DNA from: JBOFCO01 sp051646105
GTDB lineage: Bacteria > Pseudomonadota > Alphaproteobacteria > Rhodobacterales > Rhodobacteraceae
Length of the DNA: 13,176 nucleotides
Assembly (NCBI GenBank): GCA_051646105.1
Contig: JBOFCO010000185.1
Coordinates: 1-13,176 of the forward strand
Direction of reading: 5' to 3'
Below the pieces are notes generated by a model, which was given only the letters and a program-made list of their open reading frames with translations, did no database searches and was not told where the DNA came from. The translations under genes were made by a program, and so were the position numbers. How positions within the stretch are numbered: position 1 is the stretch's first letter; each line of letters starts with the position of its first letter. This document shows, in pieces, positions 1 to 6,481 of this stretch.

Positions 1-1480
1 AGCTGTGATCGTTCAGAAAGCCCAGTTCGTCGCCCATATAGATCAGCGGTATCCCACCGAACCCCGCGATCAGCGCATGGCCCATCAGAATGCGATGGAC
101 CGCCATATCAATCGCCCCCGCATCGCCCGCAGCCATCGCCTTCTCCAATCCCGCAAGGCTGGCGAAACTGCCGGAAATCCGCTTGTCGCCCGTTGCCTCG
201 TTCACCTGAAACAGCGCGCCTTGCGCAAAAGATCCCGGGAAGGCACCTTCGTAGAAATCGGACAGATAGGCGCGATGCGCCTGCCCGCTGAAGCCCAGCG
301 CGGCGGCATCCTCATCCGTCACGGCCCAGCCGATGTCATCATGACAGCGGATATAGGTGGCATAGGTGGCATTGGTCAGCACTTCGGGAAAATGGCTGCG
401 CAAGACATGGGTCATCAACCGGGTGTCGCGTGTGGCAAGCGCGCCCCAGAATTGCACCATCAGGCTGTTGTGATAGGCAAGGTTGCCTTCCTTGCCATCA
501 TGTTCGCCCCGGCCGAGATAGGGCAGCATTTCGGCGGGGGCGACGATCGCCTCCTCCAGATGGATCACGGCGGCGGTGGCGATCCGCGAACAGGCGCGCA
601 GCGCTTGCAGGATCATGTGCACTTCCGGCTCTGACTGGCAGCGGGTGCCCATGCGCTTCCACATGAAGGCCACGGCATCCAGCCGCAGCACATCGACGCC
701 CCTGTTGGCAAGGAACAGCATCACCTCGACGATTTCCAGAAACACCCAGGGGTTGGCCCAGTTGAGGTCCCATTGATGCTCGTTGAAGGTGGTCCAGACC
801 CATCTCCCGATCTCCGGGTAATGGGTGAAACTGCCGGGCGCATTGTCGGGAAACACTTCGACCAGGGTTTTCTCATATGCCTCCGGCAACGCGGGATCGT
901 CGAACATCAGGTAGTAATCCTGATACTTCGCGTCACCTTTCCTCGCCTTCTCTGCCCAGGCATGTTCCTTGGCGGTGTGGTTCAGAACGAGATCGACGCA
1001 CAGGCTGATACCGCGTTCGCGCAGGGCGGCAGCCACCCTTTCGAAATCGGCCATCGTGCCAAATGCCGGATTGATCTTGCGGTAATCCATAACCGAATAA
1101 CCGCCATCGCTGTCACCGGGGCGGGGCTTCAGGCAGGGCATCAAATGGACATAGGTGATGCCAAGATCGGTCAGATAGTCGAGCTTGTCCAGAACACCGT
1201 TCAGGTTTCCGGCAAAGCGGTCGATGTAAAAGACATAACCCGCCATATCGGGGCGCTGGAACCAGTCGGGTTCCAGATCGCGTTGCAGATCAAGTGTCCT
1301 GAGTTCTTCGGGCCGTGTTTCCCACCCCTTGCGCAGCGTTTTCAGCAATGCCTTGCGGAAATCGGCATAGTCCGGGCGATGGCCGTAAAGCCGGCCGAGC
1401 ATCCCCCACAGGTCGCCCGCGCTGCGCGCCAGACGCAGGTCAAAAACATCCGCGGCCTTGCCAAGCCTTGCACCGGTCAC
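1..1480 (-). CDS. Amylosucrase-type GH13 sucrose glucosyltransferase (3' end cut by window)
   Basis: Amylosucrase (EC 2.4.1.4) builds alpha-1,4-glucan from sucrose and releases fructose. Visible are 493 codons of a family usually about 630-650 residues long; the C-terminal beta domain lies outside the window. A helical N-terminal region (about 1-75) is followed by a (beta/alpha)8 barrel with the SDGGYSV, NHT and WVWTTFN blocks. The catalytic residues fit those of Neisseria polysaccharea amylosucrase from memory: nucleophile D268 in LRLDAVAF, acid/base E310 in LEEAIV and transition-state stabiliser D381 in CHDDIGW. No signal peptide is seen, so it is probably cytoplasmic. I chose GTG at 1480 because a GGGGGAGG ribosome site lies about 7 nt before it and the homology begins soon after. 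The L,D-transpeptidase gene lies 61 nt upstream on the same strand, so co-transcription is possible. A sucrose hydrolase or related GH13 enzyme remains possible because the C terminus is not seen. Confidence 0.9.
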   Translation of the reverse strand, partial: MTGARLGKAADVFDLRLARSAGDLWGMLGRLYGHRPDYADFRKALLKTLRKGWETRPEELRTLDLQRDLEPDWFQRPDMAGYVFYIDRFAGNLNGVLDKLDYLTDLGITYVHLMPCLKPRPGDSDGGYSVMDYRKINPAFGTMADFERVAAALRERGISLCVDLVLNHTAKEHAWAEKARKGDAKYQDYYLMFDDPALPEAYEKTLVEVFPDNAPGSFTHYPEIGRWVWTTFNEHQWDLNWANPWVFLEIVEVMLFLANRGVDVLRLDAVAFMWKRMGTRCQSEPEVHMILQALRACSRIATAAVIHLEEAIVAPAEMLPYLGRGEHDGKEGNLAYHNSLMVQFWGALATRDTRLMTHVLRSHFPEVLTNATYATYIRCHDDIGWAVTDEDAAALGFSGQAHRAYLSDFYEGAFPGSFAQGALFQVNEATGDKRISGSFASLAGLEKAMAAGDAGAIDMAVHRILMGHALIAGFGGIPLIYMGDELGFLNDHS

Positions 1481-1541
1481 GGGTCGCCCTCCCCCTTGAT
1501 ACCGGGGCAGAATATGTAATCCGAAACGATTTGGAAAGCGT

Positions 1542-2057
1542 TCAGCTTAAGCCTGGCACGACTAACCTGTCGCCCGGCTGCAGTCGATTTGCAAGCCACA
1601 ACAGGTTCGGCAATGCCATCGCGACGCACCCTGCGGTGGGCCACCCGGGCCTGCGCCAGACATGCAGGAATATCGCCGACCCGCGCCCCGGCTGCGCCTC
1701 TGGCCAGTTCCAGTCGGTCACCAGCACCACATCGTACATCGGATCCGGGCGTGCCATCTTTTCCGCGCTGGCTGGAAAAGGGACGGTGACCATTTGATTA
1801 TACTCGACATGATCGGGCGCATCGCACCACAGGTCGAAAGGCCGGATCGGCACGGCCCACCGCGGTACGGCGCTGTCTGCGATACGGTCCCGGCGGTACA
1901 GGCAGCCGACAATTTCATGTGTGCCCGAAGGTGTGGCGCCATCGCCTTCGTGCTTGTCCGCGCTGATCCCGCCACGACCGATGCTGCAAGGCAGAAGCCT
2001 GCCGCGATAACGCAGCCCCATCGGGGTCAGAATCATGTCGTTCCGTTTCAGCCCCAT
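1542..2057 (-). CDS. L,D-transpeptidase (YkuD/ErfK family protein)
   Basis: A protein of 171 aa with the YkuD fold. It has a start-proximal TPMGLRYRG strand, the conserved GRGGI..DK.EGDGATPSGTH segment (about 27-47) and a C-terminal catalytic block with H132 in IFLHV and C144 in TAGCVAM. Members of this family cross-link peptidoglycan stem peptides through a cysteine nucleophile. No signal peptide or membrane segment is seen, so the true substrate or an unusual export route is unclear. The frame is open back to 2201, but that extension has no family resemblance and would overlap the neighbouring promoter. I prefer ATG at 2057; ATG at 2036, just before ILTPMG, is the alternative, and neither has a strong ribosome site. 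It diverges from the response regulator gene, and the amylosucrase gene follows 61 nt downstream. Confidence 0.85.
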   Translation of the reverse strand: MGLKRNDMILTPMGLRYRGRLLPCSIGRGGISADKHEGDGATPSGTHEIVGCLYRRDRIADSAVPRWAVPIRPFDLWCDAPDHVEYNQMVTVPFPASAEKMARPDPMYDVVLVTDWNWPEAQPGRGSAIFLHVWRRPGWPTAGCVAMALPNLLWLANRLQPGDRLVVPGLS

Positions 2058-2145
2058 GCCCGGAACTCGCGCCGCCGCCGCACAACTGCTGCAATCTGAA
2101 ACATTTTCCGCCCCTCGCACACGACCGCGTGATTTCGAGTCGCAA

Positions 2146-2163
2146 GGCTTGTCCTGACAAGCC
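2146..2163. promoter_or_regulatory. Perfect 8-2-8 dyad, candidate operator
   Basis: The sequence GGCTTGTC-CT-GACAAGCC is a perfect inverted repeat with a 2-nt centre. It lies in the 143-nt region between the divergent L,D-transpeptidase and response regulator genes and overlaps a possible -35 element. This placement fits an operator for a dimeric regulator, possibly autoregulation by the response regulator, although OmpR-type regulators more often bind direct repeats. The function is inferred from position and symmetry only. Confidence 0.5.
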
Positions 2164-2178
2164 CTGCCCGCATCTAAT
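2149..2178 (+). promoter_or_regulatory. Possible sigma70-type promoter of the response regulator gene
   Basis: TTGTCC (2149-2154) and TCTAAT (2173-2178) are separated by 18 nt and lie 22 nt before the ATG at 2201. The -10 hexamer matches the consensus at five of six positions and the -35 at four of six. The short leader then carries a clear GGAGG ribosome site at 2191-2195. This is a pattern match only; the dyad at 2146-2163 covers the -35. Confidence 0.35.
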
Positions 2179-2200
2179 GCCCATGAAAACGGAGGCCGCA

Positions 2201-2887
2201 ATGCAGAACATGAAGAAGATCCTGCTGGTTGATGACGATCTGGACCTGCGCGAGGCGCTGTCCGAGCAGCTTGTCCTGACCGAGGATTTCGATGTCTTCG
2301 AGGCGGGAAACGGTGCCGAGGCCGTGGAAAAGGCCAAGGTCGGCCTGTTCGATCTGGTGATCCTGGATGTGGGTCTGCCCGATACAGACGGGCGCGAGCT
2401 GTGCAAACGGCTGCGCAAGCAGGGTGTGAAATGCCCGGTCATCATGCTGACCGGACATGACAGCGATGCCGACATGATCCTTGGCCTCGACAGCGGTGCC
2501 AACGACTATGTGACAAAGCCTTTCAAGTTTCCGGTGCTTCTGGCCCGTATCCGTGCCCAGCTCCGCCAGCACGAACAGTCCGAAGACGCCGTGTTCCAGC
2601 TTGGGCCCTATACGTTCAAGCCTGCGATGAAGATGCTGATCGACGCGAAGGAAAAGAAAATCAGGCTGACGGAAAAGGAAACCAACATCCTGAAGTTCCT
2701 TTACCGCGCATCCGAAGGGGTGGTCGCCCGCGACGTGCTGTTGCACGAGGTCTGGGGGTACAATGCTGGTGTCACTACACACACGCTGGAAACCCATATC
2801 TATCGCTTGCGGCAAAAGATCGAACCTGATCCCTCGAATGCCCGGCTTCTTGTTACGGAGTCGGGCGGCTACCGGCTGGTGGCGTGA
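2201..2887 (+). CDS. OmpR-family response regulator, CenR-like
   Basis: A two-component response regulator of 228 aa. The receiver domain (about 5-120) has acidic pocket D12/D13, phosphoacceptor D56 in VILDVGLPD, T84 in MLTGHD and K106 in TKPF. A C-terminal winged-helix domain (about 130-228) ends in THTLETHIYRLRQKIEPDP and the GYRLVA terminus typical of OmpR/PhoB proteins. I chose ATG at 2201 because GGAGG (2191-2195) lies 5 nt upstream and KKILLVDDD begins the receiver; an open stretch back to 2129 is unlikely to be coding. No histidine kinase gene is adjacent, so it is an orphan in this window. From memory the protein resembles alphaproteobacterial CenR, an essential envelope regulator in Caulobacter and Rhodobacter, but I could not search to confirm that. 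It is probably a single-gene unit, with its own terminator at 2982-3008. Confidence 0.93.
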   Translation: MQNMKKILLVDDDLDLREALSEQLVLTEDFDVFEAGNGAEAVEKAKVGLFDLVILDVGLPDTDGRELCKRLRKQGVKCPVIMLTGHDSDADMILGLDSGANDYVTKPFKFPVLLARIRAQLRQHEQSEDAVFQLGPYTFKPAMKMLIDAKEKKIRLTEKETNILKFLYRASEGVVARDVLLHEVWGYNAGVTTHTLETHIYRLRQKIEPDPSNARLLVTESGGYRLVA

Positions 2888-2981
2888 TTTCGGCCGGAAC
2901 CGTTCCCCGGCTTCGGCGTTGATATGATGTAGCCCCTGTGGCCGGGGTCAAGGCCACCTTCCTTCCCCTGTCTCTAATACT

Positions 2982-3008
2982 GCCGGGCCTTCGGGCCCGG
3001 CTTTTTTT
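2982..3008 (+). terminator. Intrinsic terminator after the response regulator gene
   Basis: A perfect 8-bp stem, GCCGGGCC / GGCCCGGC, is closed by a TTCG tetraloop and followed by seven T. It lies 95 nt past the response regulator stop codon. The last two T also form part of the TAA stop codon (3007-3009) of the convergent MFS gene. The minus-strand transcript has no U run after the stem, so it should work mainly for the plus strand. Confidence 0.92.
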
Positions 3009-4242
3009 AATCCTCGCGAACCGCAGCGGCGGCATAAGCCAGCAGCGCCAAACAACCCGTGGCAGCAACTGCAAACGGGAACCGCAGCGCCATATCCGGT
3101 GCGACAATGCCCGTTGCCAGCGTCACCATCACCCCGCCAAGCAGCGCGCCCAGTGGCATCGCCCCCCAGCCGAAAAACCGATAGATCGCATTGACCCTGC
3201 CCAGAATGGCGTCGGGAATGACCCTTTGCCGGTAGGACACCGTTGCCACGTTCCAGATCATCGATCCGAATGCCTCTGCCGCAAGGGCTGCTGCCGCGAC
3301 CTCAGCGTGCGACGTTGTAGCCCAGACAAGGAACGTGGATGCGAAAATCGCCAGTGACAGGATCAGACTGCGTCGCATGCCCAACTGTCGCACAAGCCGG
3401 GGCGCGATCAGCCCGCCCGCTACCCCGCCAAAGGCCCCGAAGCTGAGCAGCAGGCCATAACCCACGGCATCAAGGCCAAGAATATCCTGCGCGAACAGCA
3501 CCATGACCGCCAGTGCCGCCATGTGCAGCGCGTTCAGGATGCCCAGCATCACCGCCAGCCGCAGGATCACCGGATGCCCCCTCATCCAGCGCACGCCTTC
3601 CATGAAGGCAGCGCGAAACGATGGCACGGCCTGCACGGCGCGGGGTGGTGCCGCAATCAGCCAGACAAGCACCGCCGCAAGGGCAAACGTCATCGCATCG
3701 AACCCGAAAGGCATTGTCAGGCCCAGACCGATCAGCACCCCGGCCAGCGGCGGGCCGACGAACTGGCCCATCACCTGTTCGGCGCTCCACATCTGCCCAT
3801 TGGCGTGCTCCAGGTCATCTTGCGCCACGACCGAAGGTAGCAGGGTCTGCGCGGCATTGTCCCCGAACACCTCTGCGGTGCCGAGCAGGAAGGAAATCAC
3901 GGCCAGCCCCGCGACCGCCAGTGAAGCCGCTCCTGCAGTCAGTGGCAGCGGCGGAAGCGCCAGGATCATCCAGACAACGCCCAGTGTCAGCAGGCAGCGC
4001 ATCAGCCCGGAACGCACCACCAGCCTTTGCCGGTCAGTCCGATCCGTCCATACGCCAACCGGAAGCGCGAACAGAAACCACGGCAGCCGTCCCGCCATGG
4101 CCACCAGACTGATCAGCAACGCATCCCGTGTGAACAGGCTGGCCAGCCACGGAAACGCAACCGCCGAAACCCCATCGCCAAGGTTCGACACGGCATTGGC
4201 CGAAAACAGCAGGCGATAGTTCCGGTTGCGAAGCAGCAGCAT
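3007..4242 (-). CDS. MFS transporter, MFS_3/DHA3 (EntS-like) efflux family
   Basis: An inner-membrane protein of 411 aa with about 12 hydrophobic segments, consistent with a proton-driven exporter. The N-terminal LLLRNRNYRLLFSANAVSNLGDG matches the opening 'F..LW.g..iS.lGd' pattern of the MFS_3 branch (EntS, macrolide-efflux-like). The loop between segments 2 and 3 contains GVWTDRTDRQRL, the MFS motif A region, and a second-half loop contains APRLVRQLGMRRSL. The substrate cannot be told from sequence. The frame is open to a GTG at 4266. I chose ATG at 4242 because AGAGGGG lies 8 nt upstream; GTG at 4245 is equally compatible. It diverges from the exonuclease III gene across 76 nt. Its stop codon overlaps the T run of the opposing terminator. 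Confidence 0.9.
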   Translation of the reverse strand: MLLLRNRNYRLLFSANAVSNLGDGVSAVAFPWLASLFTRDALLISLVAMAGRLPWFLFALPVGVWTDRTDRQRLVVRSGLMRCLLTLGVVWMILALPPLPLTAGAASLAVAGLAVISFLLGTAEVFGDNAAQTLLPSVVAQDDLEHANGQMWSAEQVMGQFVGPPLAGVLIGLGLTMPFGFDAMTFALAAVLVWLIAAPPRAVQAVPSFRAAFMEGVRWMRGHPVILRLAVMLGILNALHMAALAVMVLFAQDILGLDAVGYGLLLSFGAFGGVAGGLIAPRLVRQLGMRRSLILSLAIFASTFLVWATTSHAEVAAAALAAEAFGSMIWNVATVSYRQRVIPDAILGRVNAIYRFFGWGAMPLGALLGGVMVTLATGIVAPDMALRFPFAVAATGCLALLAYAAAAVRED

Positions 4243-4318
4243 CACCGTCGCCCCTCTGACTGGCACTCGGCCAAGGATCGGACTAGGCTGCCCGGAATGT
4301 CAATGCGCGGAGCCTGCT

Positions 4319-5107
4319 ATGTCCTTCACCCTTGCCACATGGAACATCAATTCCGTCCGTCTGCGCGAGGCGCTGGTGGCGCGGCTGATGGCCGAGGAAA
4401 CCCCGGACATCCTCTGCCTTCAGGAATGCAAAAGCCCGGTGGAAAGCATCCCGGTGGAGCAGTTCCGCGCGCTTGGCTACAGCCATATGGTCGCGCGCGG
4501 GCAGAAGGGCTATAACGGCGTCGCCATGCTGTCGAAACTGCCGATCACCGATGCAGGCGACCGCGACTATGCCCGGCTGGGCCATGCCCGCCATGTGGCG
4601 GCGCGGCTGGAAAACGGCGTGGTGATCCACAATTGCTATGTGCCCGCGGGCGGTGACATTCCCGACCGGGACGAGAATGTGAAATTCGGGCAAAAGCTCG
4701 ATTTCCTGACCGACATGCGCGATGCCTTTCGTGCCGACAGGCCCGAACGATCAATCCTTGTCGGTGACCTGAACATCGCCCCGCGCGAGGATGACGTGTG
4801 GAACCACAAGGCGCTGCTGAAGATCGTCAGCCATACGCCGGTGGAGGTGGAGCATCTGGAAGCCGCGCGCGAGGCGGGGCGATGGGTGGACATCACCCGA
4901 AAGGACATCCCGCAGGGCAACCTTTACAGCTGGTGGTCGTATCGCAGCCCCGACTGGGACGCCGCCGACAAGGGCCGCAGGCTGGACCACATCTGGGCAA
5001 CGCCAGACATATCGAACGCCACCCACGGCAGCCGTATCCTGCGCCCCGTGCGGGGTTGGGAGCAACCGAGTGACCACGCCCCGGTCTTTGCGGTGTTTGA
5101 TTTGTGA
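4319..5107 (+). CDS. xth: Exodeoxyribonuclease III (AP endonuclease)
   Basis: Exonuclease III cleaves 5' of abasic sites and degrades duplex DNA 3' to 5' in base excision repair. The protein is 262 aa, close to the 268 aa of E. coli XthA. The endonuclease/exonuclease/phosphatase fold residues are present: N9 in ATWNINSVR, metal ligand E36 in CLQECK, Y107 in NCYVPAGG, catalytic D150 and N152 in VGDLNIAP, and D252/H253 in the terminal SDHAPV. RRLDHIW is also intact. I chose ATG at 4319 because GGAG (4309-4312) lies 6 nt before it and the fold begins immediately. The frame is open upstream to 4226, but that would run into the divergent MFS gene. It appears to be transcribed alone. Confidence 0.96.
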   Translation: MSFTLATWNINSVRLREALVARLMAEETPDILCLQECKSPVESIPVEQFRALGYSHMVARGQKGYNGVAMLSKLPITDAGDRDYARLGHARHVAARLENGVVIHNCYVPAGGDIPDRDENVKFGQKLDFLTDMRDAFRADRPERSILVGDLNIAPREDDVWNHKALLKIVSHTPVEVEHLEAAREAGRWVDITRKDIPQGNLYSWWSYRSPDWDAADKGRRLDHIWATPDISNATHGSRILRPVRGWEQPSDHAPVFAVFDL

Positions 5108-5214
5108 GGAGGGGGGAGAAAAGTCCCTACAGATTCTGTCCAGATGAAGTCGACACGATCACTAAAACTGCTTCGACTCTAAAAAACACTGTGGCCGGTT
5201 CTAAAATCCTCTGA

Positions 5215-5595
5215 CTACAAACCATGCGGATTGTCGCGCAGGATTGTGCTGGTACTCTGCTCCATACCATACATAAAAAATGTGATCTTATCGCCATCCA
5301 ACCGGACCTCCATGCAGATGGGATCATCCGCACTATAACTTGTGCAAAATCTGTCACCTTCGATTTTCCATGTTCCGACAATATCGGCAGTCCTGCTATC
5401 ATCTGTGCTATCAAAATCGGTCAGAACACGCCCGTCCATACCATAGTAGCTGGCATAGGTCTTGTCTTGTAACACGCCTAAGATCGTATTCCCTGCAATC
5501 GCGGCATAAAGTTCGTCACCCGTCGCCATCTCCTCAGCAAAAGCAGGCATCGCAAAACAGGCAGCCAAGGATAAATGGCTCAGGCGCGGCACCAT
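5215..5595 (-). CDS. Small secreted protein of unknown function (DUF995-like pattern)
   Basis: A protein of 126 aa. A Sec signal peptide covers about residues 1-20 (basic start MVPRL, hydrophobic core, cleavage probably after AFA), leaving a periplasmic protein of about 106 aa. The mature part has a GNTILG motif (35-40), YGMDGR, GTWKIEGD (74-81) and two cysteines, C84 and C94, that could form a disulfide. This layout resembles small beta-rich periplasmic families such as DUF995, but I cannot assign it firmly and do not know its function. I chose ATG at 5595 because AAGGAG lies 7 nt upstream; the frame is open to 5646. The gene is AT-richer than its neighbours: three 60-nt lines (5221-5400) counted by eye are about 47% GC, against 62% for one line in xth. 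This suggests acquisition from elsewhere. Confidence 0.72.
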   Translation of the reverse strand: MVPRLSHLSLAACFAMPAFAEEMATGDELYAAIAGNTILGVLQDKTYASYYGMDGRVLTDFDSTDDSRTADIVGTWKIEGDRFCTSYSADDPICMEVRLDGDKITFFMYGMEQSTSTILRDNPHGL

Positions 5596-5670
5596 CACAA
5601 CACTCCTTAATCTGACTTGGCTGTTGCACACTCTACCAACCGACATAGCTCACAGAACGTAATTAATCCA

Positions 5671-5697
5671 CGATGTAGCATCGATCACCTTTGGTGA
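5671..5697. repeat. Two adjacent short inverted repeats in the leader of the secreted-protein gene
   Basis: CGATG-TAG-CATCG (5671-5683) and TCACC-TTT-GGTGA (5685-5697) are perfect 5-bp hairpins lying one nucleotide apart. They sit between the possible promoter (5709-5714) and the start codon (5595) of the minus-strand secreted-protein gene, so they would be in its roughly 110-nt leader or serve as operator sites. There is no T run to make them a terminator. Arms this short can occur by chance. Confidence 0.35.
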
Positions 5698-5708
5698 CAT
5701 TGCGGATC

Positions 5709-5714
5709 ATTATA
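5709..5714 (-). promoter_or_regulatory. Possible -10 box for the secreted-protein gene
   Basis: Read on the minus strand, this is a perfect TATAAT hexamer, a rare sequence in this GC-rich window, 113 nt before the ATG at 5595. No good -35 is visible at the usual spacing (TGAGGG at 17 nt). The position lies just past the 3' end of the GDSL hydrolase gene, so the secreted-protein gene probably has its own promoter. Confidence 0.35.
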
Positions 5715-5734
5715 GACACGTGGATGACCACCCC

Positions 5735-6370
5735 TCACATCCCCCCAACCACCTCCGCCACCGCCTGCCCCAACACCCGCTGCGCATCGGCCTCGAGATG
5801 CACGCCGTCCGTCGGGCTGACCTCGATCACTTTCCCCGCGTCCAGAAACGCAAGGCCCCGGTCGCGGGCCAGCGCCTGATACAGCGGCGGCAGCGCCAGA
5901 CCTTTCTCCCGGCCCCCCAGAAATTCGTCGCGGATCGGGCCCTGTTCAAGCACCGGGGGTGGGCAAATCAGCAGGATTTTCATCGCCGGGTGCCGCGCCT
6001 GTGCATCCAGCGTGGTGGCCAGATCAAGCAGTGCCGCGATGCCGCCGCGGATCGTTTCCGGGCTGGCCCCGTAGCGCATCTTTACATCATTGGTGCCCAG
6101 CATGATCGCCAGCACGTCGATGGGGCCGTGGCTCATCAGCGCCATCTTCAGCCCCTCCCGCCCGTCCATATGCGCGCCCATCACCGGGTCGGGAAACTGC
6201 GCGGTGCGGCCGGGCAGCCCTTCCTCCACCAGATGCCAGCCGGGGCCAAGCGCTGCGTGGGCGACGGTGGGCCAGCGGGTTTCCGGGCCGAAACGGCGCA
6301 CCTCGCCCCGCGTGATGATCGGGGGTGTGCCGTGGGTATTGCTGTCACCAAAGGCAAGCAGGGTGGGCAT
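5735..6370 (-). CDS. SGNH/GDSL-family hydrolase (esterase/lipase-like)
   Basis: A hydrolase of 211 aa from the SGNH superfamily, whose members cleave ester bonds in lipids, acylated sugars or polysaccharides. Block I is GDSNTHG with nucleophile S10. A glycine is present in the GLPGRTAQF block, block III is LGTNDVK with oxyanion N, and block V is SPTDGVHL with D188 and H191 completing the triad. No signal peptide is seen, so it is likely cytoplasmic and its substrate is unknown. Two ATGs lie in frame. The one at 6370 has GGAG 6 nt upstream, whereas the one at 6376 directly abuts GGAG, so 6370 is preferred. It diverges from the thioredoxin-TPR gene and is followed by the low-GC secreted-protein gene on the same strand. 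Confidence 0.9.
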   Translation of the reverse strand: MPTLLAFGDSNTHGTPPIITRGEVRRFGPETRWPTVAHAALGPGWHLVEEGLPGRTAQFPDPVMGAHMDGREGLKMALMSHGPIDVLAIMLGTNDVKMRYGASPETIRGGIAALLDLATTLDAQARHPAMKILLICPPPVLEQGPIRDEFLGGREKGLALPPLYQALARDRGLAFLDAGKVIEVSPTDGVHLEADAQRVLGQAVAEVVGGM

Positions 6371-6424
6371 GAGCATCTCCTTTTTCTGCCAGCCTGCGCG
6401 ATACGCGATCTGCGGTAAAGCCCC

Positions 6425-6453
6425 TTGGCAGCCGCGCCGCGCACCCTCATATA
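6425..6453 (+). promoter_or_regulatory. Possible promoter of the thioredoxin-TPR operon
   Basis: TTGGCA (6425-6430) is followed after 17 nt by CATATA (6448-6453), or after 19 nt by TATAGG (6450-6455), about 28 nt before the ATG at 6482. This is the best sigma70-like match in the 111-nt divergent region between the GDSL hydrolase and the thioredoxin-TPR gene. It is a pattern match only. Confidence 0.35.
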
Positions 6454-6481
6454 GGGCGCAGCAGGAATATCAGGGGGCAAC

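Noticed and set aside
5..634. Open plus-strand frame at the left edge
   Set aside because: It is antisense to the catalytic barrel of the amylosucrase gene and encodes no recognisable domain.
773..1519. Open plus-strand frame of 248 codons antisense to the amylosucrase gene
   Set aside because: The minus strand encodes all amylosucrase motifs through this region; the plus-strand product has no family resemblance.
2058..2201. N-terminal extension of the L,D-transpeptidase back to 2201
   Set aside because: The added residues have no family match or signal peptide and would cover the divergent promoter region and dyad.
3503..4219. Open plus-strand frames antisense to the MFS gene
   Set aside because: The Ser/Thr/Pro-rich product is the typical complement of a membrane-protein gene; the minus strand encodes clear transmembrane segments.
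5127..5414. 95-codon minus-strand frame overlapping the secreted-protein gene
   Set aside because: It is in another frame of the same strand and has no motif, whereas the 5215-5595 frame has a ribosome site, a signal peptide and a domain-like pattern.
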